From Metaphire vulgaris (lineage: Eukaryota; Annelida; Clitellata; Crassiclitellata; Megascolecidae): a stretch of DNA of 64,000 nucleotides. The stretch lies in the NCBI GenBank assembly GCA_018105865.1, contig CM030849.1:248001-312000 (forward strand), read 5' to 3'. The translations under genes were made by a program, and so were the position numbers. Positions 1 to 11,737 of this stretch are shown one piece after another (positions within the stretch are counted from its first letter, which is position 1; each line of letters begins with the position of its first letter). The notes below the pieces were generated by a model that saw nothing but the letters and a program-made list of their open reading frames with translations, searched no databases and had not been told where the DNA came from.

Positions 1-112
1 AGACCCACAGTCCAACAAAATAGGGAATGATGGAAGGACAGAAAGAAAGAAAGAAAGAAAGAAGAAAAGATACTTTGCCAGTTCTAACTGCATCGATTAT
101 AAATGCCGCAAT
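1..112. repeat. 3' flank with GAAA microsatellite
   Basis: Short GAAA/GAAG run at about 37-70 just beyond the stop codon of the kinase gene. Nothing else is visible. It is probably 3' untranslated or flanking sequence of that gene. Confidence 0.6.
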
Positions 113-3100
113 TTAAATTGGAAATTTCTTTTCACCCGGACTCATAGTCGCGTCCGCTTCGAGAAGAGAGCACGGCTTGTTCTGATGGGTTCTCGAGCCT
201 TCCTCTCCAAAATGAGACGAGTGAGAACCAGACATCATCCGGTAGCCTCGTTCTCGATCGGAATCTCTTTCAGAGCGGAGTTCCAGATGTCCACAACTTC
301 CTAAGACACCTGGATCACTGTCGAGAAGAGTCGGAGGATTTGAATGAACCGAGACCAGACCCTGAAAAGACTCTGAACCTCCCTCGTCGGCCGAGGCTAA
401 CGGCCGAATAACATCGCCGGCCACTTCTTTAACGTTAATTTCGCTGCCGTCGGTAAAATCCAGCCTCGACACCGACGATGCAGATTCCGAGTGCAAAGAG
501 ACCAACCCCTGACCCTGAGGAACTCTGGGGTTGAAGGTCATCATATTAGCAGATGCTCTTCCTGCACTCTCCTGAATGGGAAACAAAGTATCGGGAGCAG
601 AGTTCACCAGAAGATTCGTGCGATTGCGGTTGCCGTCCAAACACAGCGACGGAGTAGCGGGGGAAAGAGAGGTCAAACTGGCGCCACCTGGTGCTGTTTG
701 ATTTGATCCCAAGTGGGTGGGAGGCAGGGGATGTTGAGCAGGAACATCACTACCACCAGCGACACCAAGAGGATTTCCAGTGACGACTGGAGCTGTTTCC
801 TGTTGATCCAGTGTGTGCAAATTGTCTGTGTGTCTTCTCTGGACCGGAAGATTATGGTTAGTGTCAACCGATTGCAGACAGGAACCAGCATTGCTTGAAG
901 AAGGGTACCATTCACACGACTCCTATGTGAAAAAACACAAATCTTACAAAATATAACAAAACAACATCACACACGAAATCTTAACAAAGAGACTTTATGG
1001 AGACTGTAGAAAATCCAACAGAAAACCCAACTCAAAATAGAAGTTGACTTTAAACGGATCAAAACCTTCAACTTTTCTTCTTTAACCCCTTTACTGGGAA
1101 CCCCGAATATGTTCGTCCATTTTACATTGAGTTACAGTTAAATACACAGTAAAGGGGTTAATTAACCCTTCCACCATTTGCCCCGAGAATACTCGTCCAC
1201 TTTACATTACGTCAGAAATAAATGAATGCTGAAAGGGTTAAGGAAAATCTTCAAAGTGACTTTACAATGGCTTTTCTCAAGGTCCACACAAAAATAAACA
1301 AAAGGTTAAGGAGAAATAAATACTTTTCTTGTAAAATACTCAAAATTGATCAAAGGCAAAACTACTCGTTTTATAATTACGTATACAAGGACAGTGGTAG
1401 TAGTGGTACACAAAATACAACATACTGTCATAAAGGAGTCACGTATTATGTTAAGACAGCAGAAGATGAGCAGGTGTAGGTAATTCACTTGCCTGTCTCT
1501 GAATGTTGTGTTTTGCTGACTCTATTTCAGCCGCATGACAAGTGATGTAGGCACCCAAAGACACTTTAATGTCTGCCAGTTAACAGAAAATTTACAAATT
1601 CTGCTATAATATTAAGATATCTGAGAAAGAATACATCTGTTACTTCAATTGCAAATACTCTAATCCAATTTCTGTTACTAGTTACAACAAAAGATACATA
1701 GTTTTATACTTTCTAAGTACAGTTTTTCAGCTTATCTGTTTGGTTCAAGGCTTAAAATGGTGAAATCTTAAGCTTAACATTTCGATTAATTTGTGAAAAT
1801 ATCAATGTTAAAGCAGAAAATACTTTTATTTTTTGCTTCAAAAGAAGAATTTTTTACTTTACTTAAGTATTGAAAAGTTAAGCCAGATAATTTGCTTTCA
1901 TTTAAGCTCTGTATGGAAAAATACAATATGCTTACAAAAAATCATCCAATTAACAGACCTCTATTATGGTGCCATTACCACAATGCCCGTGCATCCGCTG
2001 ACACCAATACAAAACCAATTGGAGTAGGGTCAAGCGACAAAGGTCAGTCAGAGGTCGGAGTCTCTTACCTTTAAACGACTTCCGTTCATCTGGATTTGCA
2101 GTCCAACTGGTCTGAATCATAGAGACCAGGAGCGGGGGCAGATCTGAAGGCAGACAACGGACGTCCGGTCTTTGGCCGTCGCGAACGACCGACATAATCG
2201 CGTTAGGATCTGAAACATCACAAGATTAAAATAAGTCACAGAGTCAAATATTTCAACGGTAAAATTAACAGTCTTTAAAAGACAAAGATATCTTAAAGGT
2301 ATTTTAAGAAAGGCTGAGCGCCCAAGAATAAGCAGCCACAGCTGTGCTGCTTTCCAAGGCGCTATAGAAATCCATGACATTTTACTTACTTACTTACTTA
2401 TCTAATCTAACCCAGGGATGTCCATGGGTTGGGTCACAATAGCACAAGATTCGAGTCAAATCCAGGATATCAGACTGGAGACAACCAGATGACAGTGGAT
2501 AAGTCAGATGAAAAATATGAATTTTTAAATCTTCCATTTAAATTTGGTAACGAATTTGCAGCACAATGCAGTTTTAGAAGACGATAAAGAAAATAAAGCA
2601 TAAAAGCATCAACAACATGGCCATCAATTTAACTCAGATTACCAAAATCTCAAAATGTCTGCAATTGTCACATCAAATCGAAGCTTGTAACCTAAATTAG
2701 AAAATGGCTTCAGTTCGGTAAAGATCTCCCAGAGCAAAACTCCAAACGCATAGATATCTTCCTTCACTGTTGGATCCATGTTGATGTCGGTCCATCTCTC
2801 GGGTGAAATATGCGTCACCGTTCCAGTGATTGACGTCCGCTTTGTTGACGTCTTTGACATTTCTTTCCAATTTGACAGACCAAAGTCAGAAATCTTAGAA
2901 ATAGAAGAAACCAAGAGATCAGAAAATTTAAAAGAAAAAAGAAAAGCTGAATAATAAAAAGAGAAACAAACAGAATTACTGACAAATCGCTTATGATAAG
3001 GCCGGTCATTTTCAATACAGACCTTCCCATGATATCCGTCAGTCACAAGGATGTTCTGAATTTTAAGATCTCCGTGGATAATCGGTGTATTCCGGTTGTG

Positions 3101-3709
3101 CAGGTAGTTCATCCCAAGAACGACATCGTGAACCAACTTCGCCTTCAAAGGCAGAGAAACCTTGAAGTCCTGCAGAAATTTATCAACGTTTCCAAGTGGA
3201 ACGAACTCCAGAACGATTCCGTAATTGCCTTCCTCAAAAACCACCCCAGTTATCGTCACGATATTTGGATGGCGGAGCTTATTAAGGATGTGCACCTCTC
3301 GCATCATTTGCTTCACAGTGCTGTTCGAGAAAAAAAAGAAACGAAAAAACATAACCGCATTAATACAAACAAACCCACACAAATCAACAAACACACTAGA
3401 ACACTGGAAAAAAATCAAACAAGAATGAACGTAAATTTATTCGTGACATCATGCATTTTCAAGATGTGACTTTGAAATGATGAAGTAAATGTCTGCGTTC
3501 ATATTCACCGATTGTTCACTTGAATGAATGATTGTGGAAGCTTTTTATAAGCTACTGTTCCCCAATCGGCATGTTCAGCCTTGAAAACTTCGCAAAAGCC
3601 ACCGGCATCAATTTTTTCGAGTTCTGTCATCTTTGTGGATGGTGTTAGCATTCCATCCGGGAAATAAACACTCAATTTTGTTCCTTCAATATAAACAATC
3701 AAACAAATT
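113..3709 (-). CDS. RIPK-like TKL protein kinase (5' end not found)
   Basis: Six phase-consistent exons in transcript order: 3509-3709, 3023-3320, 2692-2893, 2069-2209, 1493-1572 and 113-922, giving about 577 codons. A kinase domain comes first. It has a glycine-rich loop (DAGGFCEVF), the ATP-site lysine in VAYKKL, the helix-C glutamate in REVHIL, a catalytic loop HGDLKIQN, DFG in ISDFGLS, and SPERW in place of APE. The C-lobe ends GQRPDV...SWTANPDERKSF, the pattern of RIPK-family kinases (established knowledge). The catalytic loop is HGD where most kinases have HRD. The 810-nt last exon encodes a Ser/Pro/Asn-rich, probably disordered tail without a death domain, ankyrin or obvious RHIM. It holds two copies of QGLVS(L/V)HS. 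The intron after 1493-1572 has a GC donor. The first visible exon starts in mid-reading-frame, so at least one 5' exon is missing from the model. The role is inferred: cytoplasmic signalling kinase, substrates unknown. Confidence 0.85.
1086..1157. mobile_element. 72-bp palindromic miniature element, TTAA-flanked (copy 1)
   Basis: Ends CCCCTTTACTGGG and CAGTAAAGGGG are inverted repeats. The element is flanked on both sides by TTAA, the target duplication typical of piggyBac-type transposons. It lies in an intron of the kinase gene, directly next to a second copy. Confidence 0.6.
1166..1237. mobile_element. 72-bp palindromic miniature element, TTAA-flanked (copy 2)
   Basis: Starts CCCTTCC and ends GAAAGGG, flanked by TTAA on both sides. 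The inner part (GAATACTCGTCCACTTTACA) matches copy 1. It is more diverged than copy 1 and shares nearly the same TTAATTAA junction with it. Confidence 0.55.
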
Positions 3710-6364
3710 CTACAGTATGGCTTTTAATGCAAATGAATTCAATGGGCACACTGTATTTGGGTCATGGGTAACTTAGCCTCCCAAAATGCCACTCAGCGCC
3801 CAAAATTTAAATTTTTCTGATCTCCTTGATTGTCTTGGTCATAGCCAGCTGGGTCATAGACTCCATTACAAAATTCCTGAAGATTCCGCCCCTGCTTCAA
3901 ACCCTGTTAAGTTGTTAACACAGTTGCCGTCACAGAACAATAATTCAGTCCTTTATTCAACTAGTCAGCGATGAAAATGTCAATACTATCACAGATCAAT
4001 TAAACACTGATAATATAAAGTATTATTAAAAATCTGGGTTTTGGAGAGCACGACTCAAAAAGGCATTCTCCAAACTGTACATACCATTTAACACAACAAA
4101 TTGTTTGTCAGCATAACATTACTACAGCCAAGTACAACAACTACTACAAGTATTACTAACACTACCACAATATACTAATAATATTAATAACCTTCTACAA
4201 CTAAGACTACAACTACTACAAACTTAGGTAATCTTTGTAGCAGAGTCCATCATCATAGGTGCGATTTATAGGCAAAACGCAGATAATCTGATTAAATTAC
4301 GAATTGTTGCGAAAATCAACTAAAATACTTCGACGGGTGATGTCTAAAAGCCGCTGACTCAAGTCATTCCTTGAGTTTCGACAAAACTCATCGAAAAACC
4401 CGGAATTTCGAAGGTTTTAAATAGAATAATGGTCGAATTACCCGACATCTCCGGTGATAATTTTTGACTCTCGAGCAGATAATTATATGATAATAATCAA
4501 GATAATTGTTGATCGAATTATATGTCACTCGCGTCGCAAATTCGCATTGAAAACGAAACCAAATACTGAGATGTTTATTGTGCGCCACCACACAACAATA
4601 TTTAACCACCAAGGACAACACTAATAATATGTACAAACAATACTGCCAGGCCACTAGGGGGGGGAATTGACTTGGCTGAAATAGATGAGATGCAGTTCAC
4701 TGCACAAAATTTGTGCCAGTAATGCATTTTGTGTGTGGGGAAGGGATTTTGAGAGGCTATTTTGCGGGAGTGGGAGGGGGGGGGTAATCTCTCGACCTAT
4801 AATAGGCTTGGATAAAACACTGGATGCTGCTATTTATTTAGCTTTCAATACCAACTCGAGTTTTTACTCTGTAGCGCCAGTTATAATACACAAATGGTAT
4901 CAATTTATGGTACTATGTATCAGTGGCGCCTCCAAGATTTGGTAAGGGGGAGGGTGTGTGGACAAATTCTAAGAATAGTGGCTAACTATTTTCATAAATC
5001 TGACCTTGTCCGGTTGCTTAAAAGAGTGCACTAAATTATGGGGGTATACATTAAACAGAGGGAGCAGTCTCCTGCATGTAGCCGTCTCTGCTAAAAATCC
5101 ATCTATAAAAGTTGAGTCATTCAATCAGTGGCGTAGCCACGGGGGTTTTGGGGGTTAAACCCCCCCGCCTTGGACGGCGAAAATTTTTTAAAATGTATTC
5201 CCATGCAATTTTTATTTTCTGAGGCGATTTTTGGGTTTTGGGTAAAAATCCCCCTTGGCGGCTATTGACGAATTTTTTTTCAAAACCCCCTTCCGGAAAT
5301 CCTGGCTACGCCACTGCATTCAATAGACGAGTCGGAGTGTGAAACGAGAAAAACCATGGAGGTAGTCAACTGAAAATGTTTCAAGTCTCCTGAATGAGGC
5401 TCAACGGTAGTTGAACAGTGGGGCGGGAAGTCACCAGGATCAGCCTCCCTTACTTTTCTACCCCTACGTTAGAAAATACTGATTTGACTGATCTATAAAT
5501 TGATATATCTTGATTGCATTTGCTTTATTACTAATTTTTATTAATTAATTAAGAAAAATATGGCATGTTTGAATTATCCTGTAGTATTACTGACTACCGG
5601 TAATCTCTTGTTTACTCCTAATGATGAGTAAGAAAAAAAAAAAAAACTTACACCAGAAAATGCTCTTACCAATTTTAGTATTACTTCTGGGAACTGTAGC
5701 TTAACAAAAAAATGGACAGCGATGACAAAAGTCTAATTTATGCCAGTTCATTCATCTCACCTGACAGCAAAACTTAAAGAAACTCGCAAACACCCAATGA
5801 ACAAATAATGACAGGAATACTGTGACGATGTTAATACTGGACAACACAAACGCTTTCCATCACGTTTGAAAATCGGATTAATGGTCAATTGAAAGGCAAT
5901 CAACACAATTACTGTCGCCATGAGGCCTTTTCGTAGACAAATCATTAAAATTGACAATCCATAATAAGTTTTTCACTACCCAAGTAATTTGTATTTGTAC
6001 AAAAATTTTCAAATTTGCCATGATCTTTCAGAAGTTTTATCTTGTTACATTACATTACATTACATTACAAGAGAAACAGAATAGCTTCTAGCAAATTAAA
6101 TGGAAAACGAGACAAGAAACAGATTCATAAAAGCATTTGAATGTCACAAAAGATTTAACATTTAAAAAAACAAGAAACAAATTAACACAAATTAGAAAAC
6201 AAATAAAGTTATCGGAATGACAATAGCAGTGATCTTAGTTTACACGCAAGTGCAACAGAAATAAACAAAGATGTGAAATTAGAAATGAACAAACAGATCA
6301 GTGGAACAAAATGCTTCAACAAGAACATCAATATGCTGAGAAGGAAGGAAGAGGAGGAAGACAT
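3710..6364. other. Intergenic region upstream of the kinase exons
   Basis: No convincing coding exon was found. It should contain the missing first exon(s) of the kinase and 3' sequence of the next gene. It holds a hAT-type miniature element at 5126-5316, a stretch starting CAGTGGCGCC at about 4922 that resembles the end of another such element, and a TTACA microsatellite near 6046-6070. Confidence 0.5.
5126..5316. mobile_element. hAT-type miniature element, 8-bp duplication cattcaat
   Basis: Ends CAGTGGCGTAGCCA and TGGCTACGCCACTG are perfect inverted repeats. The same 8 bases, cattcaat, flank it at 5118-5125 and 5317-5324. The 8-bp target duplication is the hAT signature. It is 191 bp long with no coding capacity, and the interior is rich in G and C runs. 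Confidence 0.85.
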
Positions 6365-9300
6365 CTAGATCTGCGAATTCTGCAAAAACAAAATTAAAAC
6401 AAACTTCATTAAATACAACAATAATTCATAGACTAAATACTCAATAAAAATACAGCAATACTGTCAAAGATGGCTGCAATATCCAAAACAACGCTTCGAT
6501 ATAATGACCATTGCCTGACCACATTTGGCCATTTCAAATTTAGAATAAGAGATAAAAAACAAGCAGCTATTATGATACTGCTTCAAACGGGCTATATAAA
6601 TTGACAAGACCATACATACGTACATACTCACTTATAATACTAAGCTAGATCAGAAATAAAATACACCAATGGACCCATTTGTGTTGATGCAATTTTGTCT
6701 TGATAATATGCCTCCAGAAATCAAGTCTGCATAAAAATCCACCAATTTCAGTTTTCAAAATAATAGGATAGAAAATTCTGCCATAAAATTTACCCTATTT
6801 AGAATCGACTTCTTTGATCTAGAAGCGGCTGTCAGCAGAGACTTCTTAGTTTCCATTTCGTCGGCCACCAGGCCTGGTCTCCATCTGATGCGGATAGGAG
6901 GTCGCACGTCTGTCACAAAAATAGAAAATTTCATAATTTCACACAGGAAAGTCTCTCACATTTGCTCCGTGGACACTAGAGTGACCAAAAGCCATTGGAA
7001 ATCAGCGTACCTGCTTGGATGTCAGAAGGATTCGTGGCACAGTCCCTTCTGCTGATCTTTGCTCTCGATCCTCTGTTAAGAATTGTATTTTTCATCGTCA
7101 CAGCATCAAATTGGTTGTCAGACTAGCGGATGAAAGAAACCAAAACACTAAATTCCAATTAACGTAAATACCAAACAACTTTAAAAATTGTCAACCGCTA
7201 AGGGTTAAGATTCAATACATAAATTATGTACAATGTGTCAAAGTGTCAAAGTGTCTCTGACCTGTTGTAGGCTGCATATCCATTTTGCATACAAGTCCTT
7301 TCTGAATAATCTCTCACATTTAATAATAACAATAAATAATAATAATAATAATAATAATAATGCACTTTATATTATGTATTAACCTATTAACCCCGGTAAC
7401 AACCCATTCTACTTACATAATCCTTTGTTTGACCTGATCCAACTGAAGAAACGTTGCTTAATGTCAGAAGCAGAGGATTCCTTTTTCCAAGCGGAGAAGA
7501 CACTGGCAAACCTCTCACCACAACCTTCTTTCCATCAAATTTATCAGGCTGTACAAGAACAAGAATTACTTATTAAATACCAAATAGGATATCCAGCATT
7601 ATCAAGCAATGGCTATTCTAGCCACCTAGACATTGGGGACATTAAGGGGGGGGGAGTTAAAAATTTGTTGGGGAGAACAGACATTGTGGAGGTCATACTA
7701 CTTGCCAAAATGTAAACAACAAAATTTTGGAGAGGGGATTTCACACTTGGGGATCCGTCCCCCCCAGAGAAGGCCTAGAATAAAGACTGATTATGAAGTC
7801 TACTTCATACTCAATCATCCAGAATATATATTTTCTGCACTAAAATTCAATTCTAAAAGTGGATAAAAGAAGTCGTATGAAAGTCAAAGGGTTTAATTAA
7901 TGACCACAGATCTAGGCTGGGCTGGAAAATGTACTAACGCTGTTATTTGTGCGTTTTTTCGAAGAGGCGCGCTTTGAAAATTCTCCCGATGCAGCCAAAT
8001 GACCGTGGCCGTGTCTGGTGCGGCGGGCAAAACTATACAAAGAACCCACATCATGATTCAATCCTCCTGTCTTTCTCAATATCTCTAATCTGTGTTCTTT
8101 GGAACCGATGACAACGACGATCCAGAAACAGCGGAGCTAAGACGTGACAGCAGATCGTTTTTCACGCGGCATTCGGTTTTTCGACACCGAGGCGAGTCCA
8201 AACTAGAGATCTGTGGCGTAATGCTCCGACAACATCGGCGCTTTGCATCCACCGGGTCTTTGGCGGTCGACAACGCGACCATATCTCGGAGGCGTTTTCC
8301 ATACGAGCCGGAATGTTCGCGCGAAACAGCATCCATTCGGTGGTTTACAGGTCGCGAGTGAATGCCGCTAGAAGAAGAGGATTTGGAAGGACTTGGAAAG
8401 ACAAGTCTCATCACTGCTTTGCTGGAAAACTGTTCCGACCGGGAAGGAACAGATCGAGATTTTGGTGACTTTGAAGCGGCCTGGTTTACCGCGCAGTTTC
8501 TTTCCGACGTTGCAACACAAGCGGCCGAGACGTCGTCTCTACAATTTGCACAGAGCGGTCTAATTCCAGAGTTACCAACGTACCTACCGATGGAATCATC
8601 AGCAAATTCGCTTATTCGTCCTTCTTCGGCGTCGACCGCAAAACCGCACCGACGCGGAGGAACGGAAACGGCAGAAAGATGACAACCGCAGTGCACCTTT
8701 GGGTCGTAGAACATTTTCGGGAGCGACTCCACGCTCGAAATCGTCACGACGCTGTCGACGGAGCAACAACTGGCGTCGTGATCCGAGTCTCCACAGTCGG
8801 ACGGAAGCGAACAGCGATGACTCGCAGTCTGTTGCCACGACGACTCAACCGACTCCAGCCTGGAGTAGGATTTGAAAGCACCGGAGACTTCGTTGTGAAG
8901 ACAGGCCGGGGTTGTCACTTTCAGTTTCGGAAGCGAGTTGTGAAGACTGTACATGCTGTACGGGTCTTCAACGATGTCAAATCGAACGTTTTCTTTATCT
9001 GAGGCTTGGTCAACGTTTGCCACTGCACCGGAATTGGGAGAGAAACCCGAAAGATCATTATCCTTAAACTTGTTTTTGCTGTCGTTAGCAGCAAACTTAC
9101 AATCGAAATCAATTTCCAATTCAGATCCTGAACCAGTTGGTTCCAGGTCGTCGTTTTCATTAGATTCCTTAGTTTTAAATCTGTTAATGACATCACTGTC
9201 TATGCTTGTTGCCACGTCGTTTCCTTCTTTGTTTACTACATAAGGTTTCAAATCCTCTGACATCACATTTCCAAGATCCGAAGTGACTTTACTATCGAGA

Positions 9301-10296
9301 TCAAGAATGGTAAAGTCCGAAATGAGGTTGGAATTATGATCCAGCCTCACCAGTCGCCTGAATCCCCGTTCTTCTGGAAAACTAACGGAAGGCATCGTCA
9401 ACTCGTCAAGATCATAATCTGAAATCTTCTTCTGATTCAACTTCAACGAAGGAATGTACAAAGCCTGGCGTCTCTTGCTCCATGCATCCTCATCATCACC
9501 ACCACCACCAATGCCGATCTCTTTTCTAAAAAAGACACAGACATCATGATTTATAAAAAGCTTGTTTACAAGATATTAGAAATCAACATCGGTCACTAAC
9601 TTCTTTCTACACCTCTGCTTGCAATCACTCCAGAAACTTTCTGAAAACAAATTAAAACTATTCTTTTCAAGAAATCTAGGGCAAAATCCTTACTATAGGC
9701 CTGCATTCTATCGACCGCAAATCTAGTTATCATCCTCCATAAAAAACTTGGCTGCGACTGCCTATACCTGGATCTATAACCTTAACTACCACGGACTACG
9801 GCTTATGGACTATGGATTTCACCCAGATTGAGCACTCGTGAACAAGCTGGTGCATTGCGTCAAGCTTCGTGCAGCGCTATATAGAATTTCGTATTACTTA
9901 ATATGCCTAGGACATCAGCAGCTGCTAGTTAAGTAAAAACAGTAAGTAAAATCTCGTAGATTTATATAGCGCTTTGGAAAGTAGTACGGTAGTAGCTGAT
10001 TATTCTTATGCGCTTAATCTTTCTTGAAATAGCTATAGACAAGGTGGGTTGTCGGCGGGGCAAAGGTTAGTGTATCCATGATCATGAGGTGGCGGGTTGA
10101 CGGTGAGGGTGAAAATAGAAAAGGGCACGGGTCTACCATAGTGTCTTATGGGTGTTTGGTTCCTGGGGGAAGGTGCGTGGGTCGGTGGTACAAAGAATAA
10201 TCCGAGAAATCCGAATATTTCGTTAGAAACTCACTCCAAGAGATCTTGTAAGGCGTAGAATTCCCCGATTCCCGCAGCAGCCATAGACCTCGCCAT
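6365..10296 (-). CDS. Unrecognised, mostly disordered Ser-rich protein
   Basis: Exon 1 is 10235-10296 with the ATG at 10296 (MARSMAAAGIGEFYALQDLL). It joins in phase to a large exon starting at 9525. The N-terminal ~85 residues look conserved and folded (AWSKRRQALYIPSLKL, YDLDELTMPSVSF, ERGFRRLVRLDHN). The remainder is low-complexity, with acidic, Ser-rich and basic patches. The large exon stays open to a TAG at 8085, which would give about 480 residues. Five further exons, 7939-8032, 7417-7548, 7011-7122, 6794-6909 and 6365-6379, are mutually phase-consistent with good splice sites. They join the large exon only if a weak donor at about 8115 is used, giving about 646 residues that end SKKSILNRNSQI. 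The basic C-terminus and disorder would fit a nuclear protein, but I do not recognise the family and assign no function. Confidence 0.6.
7241..7310 (-). pseudogene. Duplicated fragment of ATP6V1A exon 11 and its intron edge
   Basis: This sequence matches 12971-13040 closely, including CAAAGTGTCTCTGACC (intron side) and TAGGCTGCATATCCATT (coding side). It then decays. It lies in an intron of the unrecognised gene, in the same orientation as the source exon about 5.7 kb away. Because intron bases are included, it is a DNA-level copy, not a retrocopy. Confidence 0.75.
9900..10110. repeat. Dispersed repeat, 'TATATAGCGCTTT' family
   Basis: In the first intron of the unrecognised gene. The core TTTATATAGCGCTTTGGAAAG followed by AGTAGCTGATTATTCTTA recurs, degenerate, at 2330-2400 (inverted), 39740-39800 (inverted) and 46020-46090. 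Some copies end in a TTAC/AAGT microsatellite. It behaves like a SINE or a LINE 3' tail. Confidence 0.5.
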
Positions 10297-10689
10297 TAGC
10301 ATCACAAACAAGCCGCCGAAGAACACTCCACAGCGGCACTAGATCCTCGTCGAGTCAATCGATCGATCCTCACTTTCAATCCGTCACTTGATTAAGTTGA
10401 TTATCACGCGTTGTTGTCCACAGTGAAGGCCACGTGGCTGTGTTAGTGTGTTTAAAGGGGTTCGCGCCATTTTCCATTGTTTATCTGAACACAGCGCCAC
10501 CAGCGGCGGGAATTTAGCGTCGCTATTTATTAAGCGCTATTTTTATTCTATCCGCGTTGTAGACATTGGTCGCAACAGCTCTCTCAGTCAAATGTTTTTC
10601 ACCCAAATGGCTCTGCCTCAATAGTCCTTCTTACTGTCTCACACTCTAACTCTATACCTTTAGCGGATAGATGAAAAATAATAAAAATC

Positions 10690-10735
10690 AGTGGTTTTCA
10701 CACAGGCTTACTTAACCTCCTAAACCACTTAAAAT
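10690..10735. repeat. Dispersed hairpin repeat GTGGTT..CACACAGG..AACCACTTTAAA
   Basis: A short dispersed motif of about 45 bp with complementary ends (GTGGTT / AACCAC). Other copies are at about 12585-12630, 12687-12733, 15102-15150, 15193-15242, 19960-20008, 31390-31437 and 63957-64000 (inverted). It usually sits next to an ATT microsatellite. At 31390 it forms the tail of a tRNA-like SINE, so it may be a SINE 3' end. Confidence 0.6.
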
Positions 10736-11300
10736 CACATTATTATTATAACGCCAATTGTAAGACTCTACAATTATAACCTCTAAAGGAACCAAACGAT
10801 GGTACTTCAAATCCATCTGCAAAAAGACCAGGTCATTCCAGAGATCAGTCGGGAAACAGCAAAACAGACTATGGAGGCAGTGGTGGCTCCACTGGGGGGG
10901 GGGGAGTGCCCCTATTGAGTGTCTGGTCCCCTGTTGGGACCCTATACAGGCTATACTTAATGCTACATACATAACAACAAATGGTTGACCCCCATGATTA
11001 GAAGTTGCCACCCCAACGGCCCCCCACTTGCCAAATCCTGGAGCCGCAACTGTATGGAGGAAATGCTAATTGAAATGGTGTTTTTAAGCCTACATCTGAA
11101 AATACTTGGTTTATTGGAAGATCTGACAACCAGAGGTTGAGAGTTTGAGATTTTTGGCCCAGAAATAGAAAAAGCTCTCTTACCAATTTCAGTGTTTGTT
11201 CTAGGTACATTTAACAATGAATCAGCATGAAAGGCTTCCAGTGATAATGGCATGAAAGACAGAAGAATCAGACTGCTAATTGTATTAGGAGGAGGGAAAT
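10736..11300 (-). mobile_element. LINE ORF2 C-terminal relic
   Basis: The minus strand reads FSISGPKISNSQPLVV...SIFRCRLKN, matching the usual end of many LINE ORF2 proteins (AFS..GP..WNSLP..VR...F...LK). The following 3' tail (ATCTCTGGAATGACCTGGTC, then ATTATT) recurs at 37670-37790 and 55905-56045. Stop codons and insertions make it a relic. Confidence 0.65.
10878..11052. mobile_element. hAT-type miniature element, 8-bp duplication tatggagg
   Basis: It begins CAGTGGTGGCTCCA and ends CTGGAGCCGCAACTG. The identical 8 bases tatggagg flank it at 10870-10877 and 11053-11060. It interrupts the LINE relic and is therefore younger than it. Confidence 0.8.
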
Positions 11301-11737
11301 ACAATGCCAAAATTCCTGATAAAATAATTAATAAACATACTGTACAAAGTCAGTTTTCACCAGGCAAACAAAATCTTATCAACAAAGACATTTATTTTAA
11401 AATTTATTGACTAACTTAGCTGCAGCAAAAGCTGACAAAAAAGACATCCACACAAATGTAAAATTGTAAAAAAACCAATATACAGTACTTTACACGACTG
11501 TAAAACAGTAAATACAAACAGCTAAAAATACAGTTGAATGATTATTCTAAGAAAAATTCTGTTGAATAATACTGATATAAAGACACCACACGGATGTAAC
11601 AAATGAATTTCCCACAGTCCGTCTTTAATCACTAAACACCATTTAATGACTGAACTTACAAAGAAACATATTACCCTGAATAATTTAATTGAAAAATAAA
11701 TAGAATTGGACCAGGCAGTGTCTACTCAAGCACACAT

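Larger units (their letters stand above)
10297..11737. other. Gap between two minus-strand genes
   Basis: Immediately upstream of the ATG at 10296 lies the presumed promoter and 5' UTR. The remainder carries an old LINE tail (about 10736-11300) with a hAT-type element inserted in it, then AT-rich sequence up to the ATP6V1A stop codon. No other gene seen. Confidence 0.5.

Noticed and set aside
113..922. RHIM in the kinase tail
   Set aside because: QGLVS repeats lack the (I/V)Q(I/V/L)G core. I do not call a RHIM.
4388..4654. Minus-strand 88-codon ORF with a hydrophobic start, just upstream of the kinase
   Set aside because: It could be a signal-anchor exon, but there is no donor joining it in phase to 3709 and no similarity. 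Likely chance.
8092..9243. Several plus-strand ORFs
   Set aside because: Antisense to the large exon of the unrecognised gene. No independent signal.
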